Part shown: piece by piece, positions 23,940-36,163 of the stretch
Layout of the letters: the number at the start of each line of letters is the position of its first letter
Numbering within the stretch: the stretch's first letter is position 1
Assembly (NCBI GenBank): GCA_007922195.1
Contig: ML682007.1
Span: 11,852,562 to 11,916,561, forward strand
Direction: 5' to 3'
Origin: Podocnemis expansa
Lineage: Eukaryota > Chordata > Testudines > Podocnemididae
Length of the DNA stretch: 64,000 nucleotides
Translations under genes and position numbers: made by a program
The notes under the pieces: model-generated
The model's input: the letters and a program-made list of their open reading frames with translations, nothing else
The model's database searches: none
What the model was told of the DNA's origin: nothing

Positions 23940-24824
23940 GGGTAGGTCCTCACAGCACAGCTTCCCCCATCTCCAGCATCCCTGCTTGTGGTTGGTCTGA
24001 TGTGGTGGTGGCCTCCTTCCTGTAGATAGGACTCAGCTATCCAGCTAGCTCACTGCTGTGCCTCAGAAGCAGGTTCCAGTCCAAGTCATGGGCGCCAAAA
24101 GCCTCACACTCTTACTTCAGAATTTAGAGTGTATTTAGCTACTTTATCTCAAGGTGGGGGGTATGCCTGTGTAACAACAACCCCCCCCCCCAGTGATCTC
24201 GAGGGCCCAACGAGTGGCTAAAATATCAAGCACCCAGGAGTTCCCTGAGGTTGCCTCCCTGGGCCAGATGCTATCACTTTACTGTCGCATTCCAGGGCAT
24301 GGTCACAGTCTCACAAGCAATTTGAGAAAAAACAAACTGAAGGGCTCCTTAATCCTGAAGGACTAGCTAGCTCCTCCTTTGAGGTCCAGGATAGCTGCCG
24401 CTTGTGGACCCCTCTGCCCTGCAAAGACTCCCTCAGTGTCATTACTCAAGGGTCCCTGAATAAGATGCTTCCATATCCTATCTGTTAAACACCATCACCA
24501 TCAAGTTGCCAGCTTTATTTTACAATCCTCACACTGAAATAGTCTGTGCAGGTACAATGAGGCAAGGGCCATATAGGCCCATTGTTGCTCCTTAGCCCAT
24601 TCAGATATAGCAGTAAGGAGGGCTGTAAGGCAGCAGGTTGTCCTATGATGTCTGTCTGGGGAGGAGGGTTCATGCTCTGGTGCTCCTTTGGGCAGAAAAC
24701 TGGCTGGGGGAATTAGTGGTGGGGTCAGGATCTTGACCTCTTCAGCTGTTCACTAGCACTGATCTGCCTCCCAGGCCATCGGGCAGGGTGGGCAGGAAAA
24801 GAGCTCGGGGCCAGGCCCCCCAAG

Positions 24825-25010
24825 CAGGACAGGGCAAGTAAAGCAATCTTTAGCCCTATGAAGGGCAAGTTAGCCATGGCAGTCCAAGCCTTCTAGTAGG
24901 ACTGGGCAATTGAGCCATCTCCAGCCTAAAGCAAGGTAAGTGAGCACACTCTAGCCCTCGTCAGGGCAAGCAAACAGTGATTATCCCTAGCCTTTCAAGA
25001 AGGGCAGGAT
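24825..25010. repeat. Degenerate tandem repeat, about 45-50 bp unit
   Basis: Four diverged units share 'GGGCAAG(T)', 'GAGCA' and '(T)AGCC(CT)': GGGCAAGTAAAGCA, GGGCAAGTTAGCCA, GGGCAATTGAGCC and GGGCAAGCAAACAG. Confidence 0.55.
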
Positions 25011-25223
25011 GGACAAATAATCTATGAAGTCTGAGGCTTCATTGGCTCGGAGGAGGCAACCACTCCAAGAGTGATGTGGAATGGGGAAAGGGAAATGCAA
25101 ACCCTCCCAGTTCTACTGTGTTCCCACCCAAGTCCCTATCAGTAGCAGAGTGGTCTGCCATTAGGTCAGCAGGGCTCCAGCTGCAACGGGTTGACTTGGC
25201 TCTGCAGGATACAACTCAACCAG

Positions 25224-25560
25224 TCAGTAGTCCGACTCCCCTGAGCTACTTTCTCCTCTGTTTTCCTGGAGTATCTGGCTCTCTGGGTCACCTGTGGTCT
25301 TTGTGGGGTACTTGGCCAGGAGCAGGTTCCACAGACCCTTGATATCGTTGACCAGTGGCAGGTCTGGCAGCTCCTTGAGGTTGCTGTTGAACGGTATCTC
25401 TTCTAGACTGCGGGTGACCAACAGTAACTCCAGGTTCCAGGCTTCAGGAAGCTCCTCCAGGCGGCATGTAGCTGATGTTTGGCAACTCCAGCAGCTCTGT
25501 CAGGTGGTAGCGAGCCCCTCTGGGGCCCAGGCCATAGGCAAACTTTTGGAGGTCCTGCAA
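25224..25560 (-). pseudogene. Protein-like frames of unknown origin, frameshifted
   Basis: After an acceptor-like 'CCTGATTGCAG' (ending near 25555) one frame reads KFAYGLGPRGARYHLTELLE and continues to a stop near 25446. About 10 bp before that stop the next frame takes over with an LEELPEAWNLELL-type sequence, then SLEEIPFNSNLKELPDLPLV and a stop at 25224. Regularly spaced Leu and the smooth hand-over suggest a once-continuous leucine-rich product broken by a frameshift. The family is not recognised. The TATA box about 80 bp upstream suggests it belongs to the same unit. Confidence 0.35.
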
Positions 25561-25635
25561 TCAGGCTGGGGTCTCAGAGCTGGTGGAGAGACATTGCTCT
25601 CAGGTGGTTTGCCTCTAACTGAGTGAGAAGTCTCT

Positions 25636-25644
25636 CCTTTTATA
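25636..25644 (-). promoter_or_regulatory. TATA box, minus strand
   Basis: The complement reads TATAAAAGG, a strong core-promoter match, 80-90 bp upstream of the protein-like frames. It could be an LTR promoter. No activity can be inferred. Confidence 0.4.
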
Positions 25645-25780
25645 CTCTTCTTCTTTCTGCCCCACCCAGCTTCCAGTGCAGTGGGCAGGGTCAGTCTGGC
25701 TCCACCCACCCGTGGGTGGGCCATCCCTCCCTGTCCTGCTTTGGGGAAGGCCATGCCTACTTACTACAGAGGTCATGTAA

Positions 25781-28107
25781 ATATCTAAGCTATACAGTAA
25801 CTCTCAGATGTCTGAAGTTGGTAAACAACACATTGTGAGAATTCCCTCAAAACCATACCTGAAAAAACAGTGAAATTCCCTCTCTGTTTTAGAGAGACAG
25901 ATGCTAGTCCTCCAAACAGAGGCCACGGAGAACACAAATCCTGTCAGACTGGCCTATCTAAGATGAGTCCCAATTACAAGTCCCCAGGAGCTACTAAGAA
26001 GACATGAGGTATCTTTTGGCAAGACCTACCAATGAGAGTATTTGGAGATGAGAGAAATTGCTAATGAGGAGTTCATGCTGCAAAGGAAACTGCTGGAGGG
26101 CACTAAAGTGAAGATAAGAATGGGAATAAGAGAGAGGGCATAAATATTTCTGAGAGCCTTTTTTGTTTAACAGCCATGGTTAGAATACCCAAAAGAACAG
26201 TAAGCATACAGAAAGCAAAAGTGCTGCCAAAAACCTGAAGAGATTATGAGTATTTAGTAGATAAAGCTACTGAATTCCAGGCACAATGTAAAAAGATTAC
26301 AAGTGACATTGGCAACAGAGAGGAGGGAGGGAAAAATTATAAGATATTGGCATTGTCCTTAGTAAGTTCTATACAACCATGTCCAATACAGGATTGATAG
26401 CAGCCTTTGTGGGGACAAAAAATTAAAGGACACTGCCTTGAGAGCGGGGAAAAAGAAAGACACTTTAGCTTTGCTAACCTAAATGTCTTAGACATTTATT
26501 TGCGGTTTGAAGGAAGTAAAGCAGCATCGTATCTTCCTGTTCTTGGCATTCCACTGAGTATATGGATAAAAAGTCTTACCTGGCATAACTCAGTTTATTC
26601 ATACCAGGAAGGAATTTAATCCATGGAAAGAGCAGGAATAACACTTTGATTAGAGGGAGGCTCAGCCTGTAAAATTTGGATCTGAATCTAATTTTTGGAC
26701 ACGCCATGCTCAGAGAGGTTTGATTCTGAGGTTTGCTTTGATATGGCAAGTTGTAAAGGTGAGGGCCATTTGCATAATTTGGGCCTAGACTGAGATTTGG
26801 ATTTGAAAAGCCATGGCATTTGGGGTTGTTTGATTCAAGCTGAATTCTAATTTGAGTGAAATATGCTCATGCTTTTTAGGTCCAGTTTTAACATGTGGTG
26901 CTTGTGGGCAGCTCCTACCGACTTGTGTGATCTCCTGTAGAATTCAATGGAAGTTGTACCTGTGTTTGTGAGGGTAGGAGCCTTGTGGAGCCCAAGTGCC
27001 TTAATAATCATTCTTTCACATTCTTTATATGTACTGGGGAACTGGGAAATGTCACTAACATTTTTCATGAATATGTTACATGCTTCTGTGTTTTTGTTTA
27101 TAACGTGTTCCTGGCTATGGAGGTAAATCAAATAATGATGTTAAGGAAACAGAGCAGGAAGAGCTCAGCAGTGCCACAGAGATGAATTCTTCCAGGTTGA
27201 CAAACTGTCAGTTTCTTCATATTTCACTGTTTTGGGGGAGAGAGCTTGTCTGTTTGGTGAGGCATTAACAATGCAGTTTTGTTTGTTAAGGGGTCAGTAT
27301 AAAAGATGACATAGTTCTGTTTGGATGGATAAGAATTTGACCTAGTTTCTTTAATCCCATTATTTCCCCCCTTTCCCAATGATGGTGAAGTTTGCTACGA
27401 ATTCAGCTGACTTTGATTATAAATGCAAGTGATGATGATCTTTCTTATCTTAATGATCATCTTATGCTTTTTAAAGAGAAGGAAAGGATAATGAAGCTTT
27501 GATGTTGTTTGATAATACTGGTTCTCTTTGGTCCGTATTCGGCAGTATGACACCATAATCTGTTCAGTACAGATTTTTGCTGGCCAATTCCCTACACTGG
27601 ACATAGCAGCCTCAGGAGTGGAAGTAGCATGAGTGTTCCTCTAAATGCATTTTGCAGGGTATGATAGGATTTGCAAAAACTCTGAAAGCTGCTGCTAGTG
27701 GCTGTTGCCAGCTTTGCCTCTTTCTGGTCTCCACTGATTTGTTTTGTGCTTTAGGACTGATCTGCACACAATTTCAGGGCCAGAGTTTCAAATGCTGCAT
27801 ATGCTCAAATCTCTACAGCATACCTTACTTTAGAATGAAAGCACCGTGTAGGGGAGGGAGTGCGGACTTTTCAAAGGGCAAGGCAAGGTGCAATGAATGA
27901 GTGGTTAGGTTTCCATTTGGTAAGCCTTTGCAGGATCTGCAGGAAGAATAGTGATGATGGAGTGCCACTTAAAACCACAGCTGCTTGCTGTGTGAGGAAG
28001 ATGTGGGTGGCATAGAGAAGACCCTTTACAAAATCCTAGTGTTGTATGTTTCACCAAAATTTGTACATAGCCACACCTTGGCTGCACATAGTTTTGATTT
28101 TCATTTT
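25781..28107. other. Intron, nothing recognised
   Basis: Around 26690-26850 is a GTTTGAATTTGG-like low-complexity stretch. No coding or RNA signal was seen. Confidence 0.5.
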
Positions 28108-28112
28108 AAAAG

Positions 28113-28185
28113 GGATAGCCGTGTTAGTCTAGTCCAGTGAAAAAACAGCAAGGAGTTGTGTGGCACTTTAAGACTAACAGATTTT
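28113..28185 (+). repeat. Penelope-like repeat fragment
   Basis: 'GGGATAGCCGTGTTAGTCTA', 'CAGCAAGGAGTTGTGTGGCA' and 'AAGACTAACAGATTTTCGTG' match the left arm of the copies at 6788 and 38779. It ends before the hammerhead-like core. Confidence 0.65.
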
Positions 28186-31100
28186 CGTGCCTGCCCAGGC
28201 ATGCACATAAATAATTGGAAGGCACATCATGTGCCTGAGTGGTGATTTCTGGGTTTGTGTCTGGGCACCAGTGTCTTTTAAAAACATGCCCTAAAGGCCC
28301 ATGGCAGCAGGCTGAGCAGATGAGACTTCCTTGGGATAGAGAACACAGATGAAGTGTGAAAAAGTACATTGCGCTGATAGCTGGTGATGTTGTGAAGTGA
28401 GATCTCTGCCCAGCAGATCCCTTCCAGCAGCCCAGTTGTTCAGGAGCCTAATTGCTTAGTAGTATTTGTGCAGCAAATGAAGCTTCCAATTAGCTTCAAA
28501 GTGTTCAAAAGTCAAGATATGCCAGCCCCCATGATGTTTGCATTCAAATACTCATTCCCTGTAAATGTCTGCTCGGCTTCATCTGGCAGCACATTCAGAG
28601 GAATCTCCTGTTATCAGAAGGGCATGCTGGTACAGTGTTCTCATTTTTCCATATGTGGTGTATTTTGGCGCATAGACAAATTATTATACCTTTTCTTTAT
28701 GTATGTAGCTGTGCTTTCTTTGTAGCCCAAGTTAAAGCATTCATGGCACCATGCCACATCCTAGTAATTGTGCAAATAGGAGTGTAATGGTTCAAAGTTG
28801 TGCGTTACACTATCAGACTGATATCATGGTTGCCAAATTCCAAGTCATTCCAGGGTGATTCAGTCTAGACCAGAGAGTTCATCAATTTAAGGTTAATAAA
28901 TTGGAGGGAAACATGGTTAGAGCATAGGAATGGGATTCAAGAGTTCTCCCATTGACTCACTGTCAATAAAAAAAAAAAAAAAAGCTATGTCTTCGTTAAG
29001 AGCTAGAGATGCAATTCCCTGCTCATGTAGACATTCGGTTATTGAGCTAGCATATTACAAATAGTAGGGTTAGCTGCCCCAAGTATGTACTCATGGAGCT
29101 CAGGCAGGGGGTTGTACCCAGCACGGCTAGTCCATGGTGTTACCACCATTGATCTTGCACTGCTATTTTTAGTGTACTAGCTATGAAAGTCAACAGTAAA
29201 GTCAAATGAATTCACCAGGAACAGGAGCTGTCCCTTAACTTCTGTGTGCACCAATGGTGCAAAGAGAATGAGAATGCTTACCTGCTTCATAAAGACATTG
29301 TGAAGCTTCCTTAACACATATTTGTTAAGCAGTTCAACATCTGTGAATGAAAAGCACTATAGATGAATAAAGAGACGTTATAATTAATTTCATTCAACAA
29401 CATGTGGAGAATATGAAAAGCACTCATGTTAGAAAATACCAACATTTATATTTCCTTTGTGACCTTAACTCTGCCCTCTTAGGCACATGCATTCTGATAC
29501 AGTCCTTAATTACACGAGCACTTTATACTTTTACCCCAAGACCCCTACCTCTGGGAGTGCAGAGAATGGATATTCCCCAGTCAATGAAGTAGCTATTTAA
29601 TCTTCTTGATTTAGGACCAGATACAAAGTCCACCAAAAGAGTCGCTTCAGTCAGAACCAGACCATCAGTATGTGGATTTATGCTTCAAATGTTGCACACT
29701 TTCTAAACCCTGACCTGAATGACTCAGGAACTGACTGTAACTCTGAAGACAGTGATGTTCGGGCAAGCACAGAACAGGTGCCAACAAGTGGTCCACTGGT
29801 GGTAATATGTAAAAGATAAGAGAGGTGTTAAAAACAGATCTGGCAGTAAATCAAACATCCCTGCCTCTTTGTGGTATTCATTTGGAATACCAGAGAGGAA
29901 AAGGAACTCTCAAATGAGGGAAAAATATGATTACAGTTGCCGAAGAGATATCAGGATAGCAAAACTGTTTGATTCCAATGGATAAGGCATTTGGTTTTTG
30001 TCTAACAAATTGCATGACATTATATATAATATAGGTTTCTATTGGAAATAGTACAGAAATTTAAATAAATTAAAGAGTGCCTTGAGCATGGTAGGCAGGA
30101 GTATAGAAGTTTATGGCTCTTGTCTCAGACCTTCCCAGAGGCGTTAGTGACAGTGAGTGACAAGCATCATGCATGTGACCCCAGCCGTGAGCTTCTCTCT
30201 GACTGGTTATTCATTCCTAAATTAAAAGGAGGAGGAGCTAGGAGCCCTGAGTGGCAGTCACAAAAAGTAGCGAGAACAATTTGCTGCCCTCTGCAGAAAT
30301 CCTTCTCATCACTTAAGGAATTTTGATGACAAGCCCTGGAGTGCCCCAAGTCCATGGGGCAGAGAGGCCTTCTGAAAATGTAGGGGGATGGCAGAAGGAG
30401 CAGAAACAGCCAAAGTTCGTAGATGTTAGTCTCAGCATGGATGTTCCAAGGACACTGACTGGAGTATGCCACCTGGACCAAGGAAACTGGTTCCTGCCTT
30501 ACATCAGCTAGTAGAATCATGGTACTTTCAGAGGCTGAAAGCTCAGATATGCCAAAAATATTACAAATGGATGTGTCTGCTGTCAAAGAAATTCTTCAGT
30601 ATTAATCCAGTTTTGACTGGAATGAGACCAGAGAGAGAAATGCTCCTTTTTCCTTCCAGTCTTTTTCTCCCATCAAAGTAACCAACCAAATAGCACAATC
30701 CTGTAACAAAGAAATGGAAAATCTGTCCCTGGAAGATCCTCTTATATACAAAAGGAGATTTCCAGTGAGCTATTGTTGTCGTGATACGCTCCAGATCTAC
30801 ATGAACAATTCCTGACTGTGCTAAGAACAGATCCCAAAAGGGACAAAAATGGACCTTAAATTAAAAAGATTTTTTAAAAGCTGCTGTTGTCAAGAATTTC
30901 ACAGAAGTGGTGCCTGAAGCATACGCCCCTTAAATCAAAATAAAATGCTCCCCAGACCACAAAGAGGGAAGTCACTGGGGATGTGCCTTTCTTGCTTTTA
31001 CAATGCTGCCTCAGTAGGAATTTCTAGGTTATAAATATTATGAATCATATTCTTTGCTCAGCTACATCAATATCACTCCAGAAAAATTGTGCTGAGGCCA

Positions 31101-31834
31101 CCATTTTTACTGAAAGCAAAATTTGGCCCTGGATAGTATCTCGAAGTAGTACAACTGCTTTCTGCTTCAGTCCCAGGTAGGATAATGTATACAGTCAGTG
31201 CCATGACACCAGGCTGCATTTAGGTCTTTCATTTTGTGACCCTGTATTAGTTTCCCTGTGGCCAGTAAATCCACTTGTGATGGATTCAGGTTCTCTCTCT
31301 TGGTAGCACATTGCCAGTGAGATAAAATACTTAGTGTCACTGTATGTTTCATGCTTCATTTGCCAAAAAGCCTTAAGGTTTTTTGTCAGGGCAATGACAC
31401 CTTTCACATGGTATGAGATAAAGTGGGACTTACTTGTGATCATAAAGCTTTTTAAACTTGAACTTTTTAGGATTTTATTTTTCACATAATCATTAGGTGT
31501 ACAAATTTATTTTATAATCATTTAATATGAGTATATAGAGGAAATTTAATATGGGTGGGAGTTATTAAGCACAGTCTGGCAACTACCCAAAGTTCTATAA
31601 TCTATATGGAAACATGTTTAAAAGCTTCTTTGCAAGTAGGATTTAAAAAAAAAACCCACCAGCTATTATGACAGGGAATGACTGCAGAATCTCCTTAAAG
31701 CATAGCATCTAAGAGCTAATATATATGCAGACAGGCTAGCTTTCTGATTGCACCTTACTTTTCTCTTTAGAAATAGTCATTTGCACAGATCAAGTTAAAA
31801 ATACATGGTCAAGTAATAAAGCCTTATCTTTTAG
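28186..31834. other. Intron upstream of FSTL4 exon
   Basis: A MIR-like head lies near 28914-28970 with an A-run at 28966-28983. 30100-30680 has several overlapping medium frames on both strands but no recognisable protein. No Kazal-domain exon was seen. Confidence 0.5.
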
Positions 31835-32028
31835 GTGATGCTTGCACAATGGCAGACTACAGCCGCCTTAAAAGTATCCTCCTGGACCTTCAAGCTCATC
31901 ATCAACAGAGCCAGCGGCACACTCCTGTAGAGGACAGAACATCCCAGAAGCGCTTGTTAGTTGAAGATATGTTTAAGTACTTGGATATAAACAGTGATGG
32001 ACACCTCAGCAGATCTGAACTGGCGCAG
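31835..32028 (+). CDS. FSTL4: FSTL4 internal exon: helix plus first EF-hand
   Basis: Internal exon of a secreted follistatin-like protein. Seen: a TTTTAG acceptor ends at 31834 and a CAG/GTGGGT donor follows 32028. The exon opens with the last two bases of a split Gly codon, then 64 full codons, so the 5' junction is phase 1 and the 3' junction phase 0. It encodes TMADYSRLKSILLDLQ (a helix after the Kazal domain), a polar linker, SQKRLLVEDMFKYLDINSDG, and a canonical 12-residue EF-hand loop DINSDGHLSRSE with acidic or polar ligands at 1, 3, 5 and Glu at 12. Known of the family: FSTL4/FSTL5 have signal peptide, Kazal domain, EF-hand pair and Ig domains. SQKRLLVE and the HLSxSELAQ ending recall FSTL4 more than FSTL5. 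Read-through past the donor meets a stop after eight codons, so intron retention would truncate the protein. The ATG at 31849 is an internal Met, not a start. Confidence 0.85.
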
Positions 32029-35000
32029 GTGGGTGTATTGTTCAATGAAAATTGAATTACAAAATGGATTATATTTTTCATTCAAAGTGTAAATTGAATA
32101 TAACACAGCCAAATTCTTGTGAGAATAGTTGTGTGGAGCTGTCTGTCTAACATTAGGTGAAGGAAGCAAATTCTACTGTAGTATATAAAAAAAAAATCTT
32201 TCTCCAACCCCCTTCCCTTCTCTTGGGAGGCGGAGGCATTTTTTTCAAGCATTTTAGGATACTTTACAAAGAAATATATGACAGTTTATCCAGGCCCCTC
32301 ACTGTCCCCTCCAAAATTAAATCCTTGGCTATTTACAATCATTCTTTGAAACTCTTCCTGCTACCTGACGAATATAGACTTAGTTTGCATTTTAAAATGT
32401 GCTTAAATTAGAAAATGAACCTTGTCCTCCTCACACTCCAAACATTGCATTAATGTTGCAGTATATTTTTAAAATATTTTAGCACCTTTGCATTTCCTGA
32501 AGTGTTGATTATCAGAACATGATAAAATAAGAAATGGTGCAGAGTCTGGAAGAAACATTAATCTTCAATTACCAGCGTGCTGTGCTGTTTGAATTAATCT
32601 AATTGGCAAAGTTAACCAAACATGAAACAGAGTTGGACTGATTTCCATGTCTACTCAAGGTGGAATCAGTTTCCAGCAGGTGACACAGGAGATACTGAGA
32701 GTGTCTTGATTGGGGGGGGGGGGCTACATACTAGCAAGAACTTGTATACTCAATGTTCCTTTCACCAAAGCTAGCTGGCAGGTGAATATGAAGCAAAAAG
32801 CAGAAAAGCACACTGGACAACACAGAGATACATCACACATTCTCTGCTGGAACATCATCACAGGCTGAACGTGTGAGGAGTCTCTGAGCAGCTTAGACCC
32901 TAGAGGCCCATAGTGTATGGATGTGCTCAAGCACTTACATACTACTTCTCAGCCATAGTCTCAGCCATCACAGAGAAGTATAACTTCTCAAAGGAGCAAA
33001 TTTGCTCATTGCTGTGGGTCAGATAGTGGCATCCAATCAAGTGATCCTTCTTGCTGCCATTTTCTGTGCCAGTTGGTCATTCGTGTGGCTGGGATAAGAG
33101 TGTTATTGGCCACTGCACAAAGTGCTCCCATGTATGCCCGTTCAGTGTGCTGGCAGGTGGTATATCCTGCAAGTTTCAAGTTCTGTGCAATGGAGGAGTG
33201 GCAAAGGGAGCAGACAAAGGATGATGATGGGACTCCCCAGTCACAGATCTCCACATGTAGTGGTGTGGGTCCAATGGTCATTCTTCATGGAACAACTGTG
33301 TTGTTTGTATCCTGCCTATGTGTCAGAGTAGCCTTTTCAGGGACATTTCCCTCAGCCCAGGAAAAGTGGGGGAAGTGGCTTTCATGGTTGTAGACTCTTA
33401 GCACGGCATTGCCTAGTTGAAAAAACTGGGGTTGGGGTTTTAGAAGACTCAGTGTTAAAATAGTGTTCGTAGAGTAAATAGTTGGATTCTGAATCAAAGA
33501 TGAGTGTCATCAGAAGAAATGCTAAAGAGTAAGAATTCTGTGCTGTAAAGTTGGATTTGAATGCATCATAGAACGCTAAATGATAGTCATGAGCAGTAGA
33601 CAGAAGTGAGGTTGAAAAGCCCTTGAGAGAGCCAGCAATGTAGACGTTTCTCAGGTCTTTTCTCACATTTGTCTCAGCTCACCTCATTAAAGCCACAGGA
33701 GAATTTTAAAATTAAAGAAACAAACTCCGAATGAGAATGTTTGTAATTCATTATCTCTATGTATTTACTGTTCTGTTATGCTTTACATGAGAGTAATTAG
33801 AAGCAAATTGCTCTTAGGAAGCCACTTCAGTTGCAGAAGTTAGCATTTTATCACTTTATTCTTGGTAAGTGTGTCTATGGTTCTCACTCTTCCAGGTAAG
33901 CATGTTATATGCTTTCAGATTCATTTTTGAAATGAATCCACTGGGCAAATGGCAGGCTAGCAAGCTTGCACCTTGTATGAGCTTACTAGTGGAAAGCCAC
34001 TTTGCTGTAGTTTTCTTCCTTATGCAGTTGACATGACATAAGATCTTTGTTTGACAATTCAAGGTGTCAGAGTAAATTCTCTTAGATTTCATAGCTATGA
34101 ACATATATAAAGTAGCTGACTTAAATTTGATTTTTTTTTAAGGTGAGATGATGGATGTAAAGATATCTTTATCTTAATCTAAAAAGAGCTTTCACATACT
34201 GATACTTGGTAGTCTGTTCTGCTCTAATATTTCATTCTCCATTTATGTGAAGCTCACTCTATCAGGGTATTAAAACTAAACTTGTGCTGAAAAATGATTT
34301 AGCTATTTTTAGTGGGCCTTGACAAATAATACATTTCTGGTTACCATGGAGACCAGTTTTAGCAGCTCATCAGCTAGCTCCACTGCAGAAATGTAATGGA
34401 GGCGTGCCCTCTGGCAACCAAAAGTAAAATTGCGGGTGCCTAGCTGTGAGCCACTTTTGTCCACCTCTGATTTATAGTTATTAGGTCACATAATGTGACT
34501 TCATTGAGACATCTTTCTATAAAAAATATAGAAGGTAAAACTCCGTTAACTAGGTGGGTTTTTTTTTGTTTTTTGTTTTTGTTTTTGTTTTTTTTTGTGT
34601 AGGGCTTGTTTTTTAGTTAAGAATGCAGCTCTCTTTGCCCTCCACTCCCCTGTCCATGTTATTTCAATGGGGAAGCAGGCATGATCTAGTCAGTAAAGGA
34701 CCAAAAGTCAGAAGTGCCTGAGTTTTAAAACTAGCTCTGGTATTAGCATGGTGTAGCTTTTGGCAAGTTGTTATGGGTTTGATTGTTCCAGGGCACTGCA
34801 TATCCACGTCCCTCAGAGGAAAAAAACATATAGACTTTGTCTGCAGTTGGTAATAACAAATGCAGTATGTGTTCGTGTGATTGCAGCTCAAGTAGGCATA
34901 ATTGTATTGGCTTTAATCTAGTTAGTACACCCAACAATAACAGTAAAGCTGCAGTGGCACAGGTCCCTAGCACAGGCTGACACCACGAGTGTGGATCCAA

Positions 35001-35202
35001 GATTCTGGGTGGGCTTATCCAGCCTACACTGAACCTTATGCTGGTGTGTCTTTATGGTGGGTTTCAGCCATACTATCTAAATTGTAGTAGTTAGAGTATC
35101 TCTACTGAAGCTGCAACCAAACATTCAGTTGCAGCATATATATACCCTTATACTAGTATAAACAGCTTTATAACAGAATAGCTTCTTCATCTTCAGGTAA
35201 CT
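32029..35202. other. FSTL4 intron, 5' part
   Basis: Contains a G-run at 32711-32723, a T/G-rich tract at 34558-34600, a possible hAT end ('CCACCTCTG' at 34461-34469, minus) and a MIR-like stretch near 34675-34790. No exon was seen. Confidence 0.5.
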
Positions 35203-35485
35203 GAGCCCTAGTCTACCTGGGGGCCTTTTTTGGTGGCAGTCAACCGGGAGTTACAAAAGGAACATAAAATTCCTTGCATAGCTGCCGGCAACTTTTTAAG
35301 CCACTGGTACGCATTCGGGAAAGCTGACTACAATCCCTTGTGGTTGGCTTTCCTGTATGCCCCTTGGCCCACAGGACTTCTAGGGTCAACTTCCCAGAGT
35401 GGAGCAGTGAGTTCAGACTCGCTGCTAACCCTTCCCAGAAAGCCGGGCTGACAGCGGCAATTTTGCCACTGTCTGTATAGACATA
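35203..35485. mobile_element. MITE with TCTAC/GTAGA ends
   Basis: 'GAGCCCTAGTCTACCT' and 'GTCTGTATAGACATAC' resemble the degraded terminal repeats of the family at 2488-2855. It is GC-richer than the intron around it. Confidence 0.5.
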
Positions 35486-35666
35486 CTGTGTAATAAGCTA
35501 TACTGAAAAAATTAACTAATATTGTGTAGTTGCATGTACACTTTTACCAGCAGAACTGTGTCAGTTAAAAAAAAAATTACATGCTAACTGTCATAGTTAG
35601 GTTGGTAAACTTTTTTAGCATAGACCAGGATTTATATTAATTTTGGTCTTCACCTATCAGTTAGAG

Positions 35667-35846
35667 CAGTGGTTCTCAAAACTTTTGCAGGTTCTGACCC
35701 ACTTGATGGCATGTCACAACCCTGCAGGACATACCAACCCACCCCACTCCAGTCCAAATCCAGCCATCACCCCAGTTCTCCTTGACAAACTTACCGCTAT
35801 GTGGTGACACAGTAATGTGTCCCAACACAGTGGTGAAGAAACACTG
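35667..35846 (+). mobile_element. hAT-type 180-bp element
   Basis: Ends CAGTGGTTCTC and the complement-related GAAGAAACACTG. The flanks AGTTAGAG (35659-35666) and AGTTAGGG (35847-35854) are an 8-bp duplication with one mismatch. Same family as 5915, 57110 and 63700. Confidence 0.78.
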
Positions 35847-36163
35847 AGTTAGGGGGAATGAAACCTAGGTATCCTGTTTTCCAGCATTATCTTCCCTGTT
35901 CCTTATGGTGTACAAATGACCAAAAACAGATGGAGCAAGAGGGAAAATGAGTACTGGTCTTGGAAGTCTGATGCTAAAATGGACTGCTTCCATTATAACA
36001 ATTCATCTAAAATTATTTTTAACTCTCATGCCCCTGCTGAGTTGCAGAGTATGTTACACAGCAATGCATCTGTTTTGTAACTTGCTGATTTGCTGTGTAG
36101 ATTAATGTTTGATCTGAGCCAAGTTCTTTAGTTCATAAGAGGTTTTTTTTTTTTCTAAATCAG

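Larger units (their letters stand above)
23940..25780 (-). mobile_element. GC-rich block, possible minus-strand retroelement
   Basis: The block is distinctly GC-richer than the intron around it. On the minus strand it has, in order, a TATAAAAGG box (complement of 25636-25644), protein-like frames (25224-25560), degenerate tandem repeats (24825-25010) and AATAAA (complement of 24514-24519). That order suggests a transcription unit such as an LTR or retroelement remnant. A C-run lies at 24181-24192. I could not find target duplications or a second LTR, so the class is unproved. A displaced or retroposed host gene fragment is the alternative. Confidence 0.4.

Noticed and set aside
25076..25342. 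88-codon plus-strand frame in the GC-rich block
   Set aside because: Antisense shadow of the more protein-like minus-strand frames.
30167..30586. 139-codon minus-strand frame overlapping several plus-strand frames
   Set aside because: Frames overlap on both strands with no recognisable protein. Probably composition or an old repeat.
34558..34600. T/G-rich tract as a long polypyrimidine signal
   Set aside because: No exon with matching phase follows. It looks like simple sequence.
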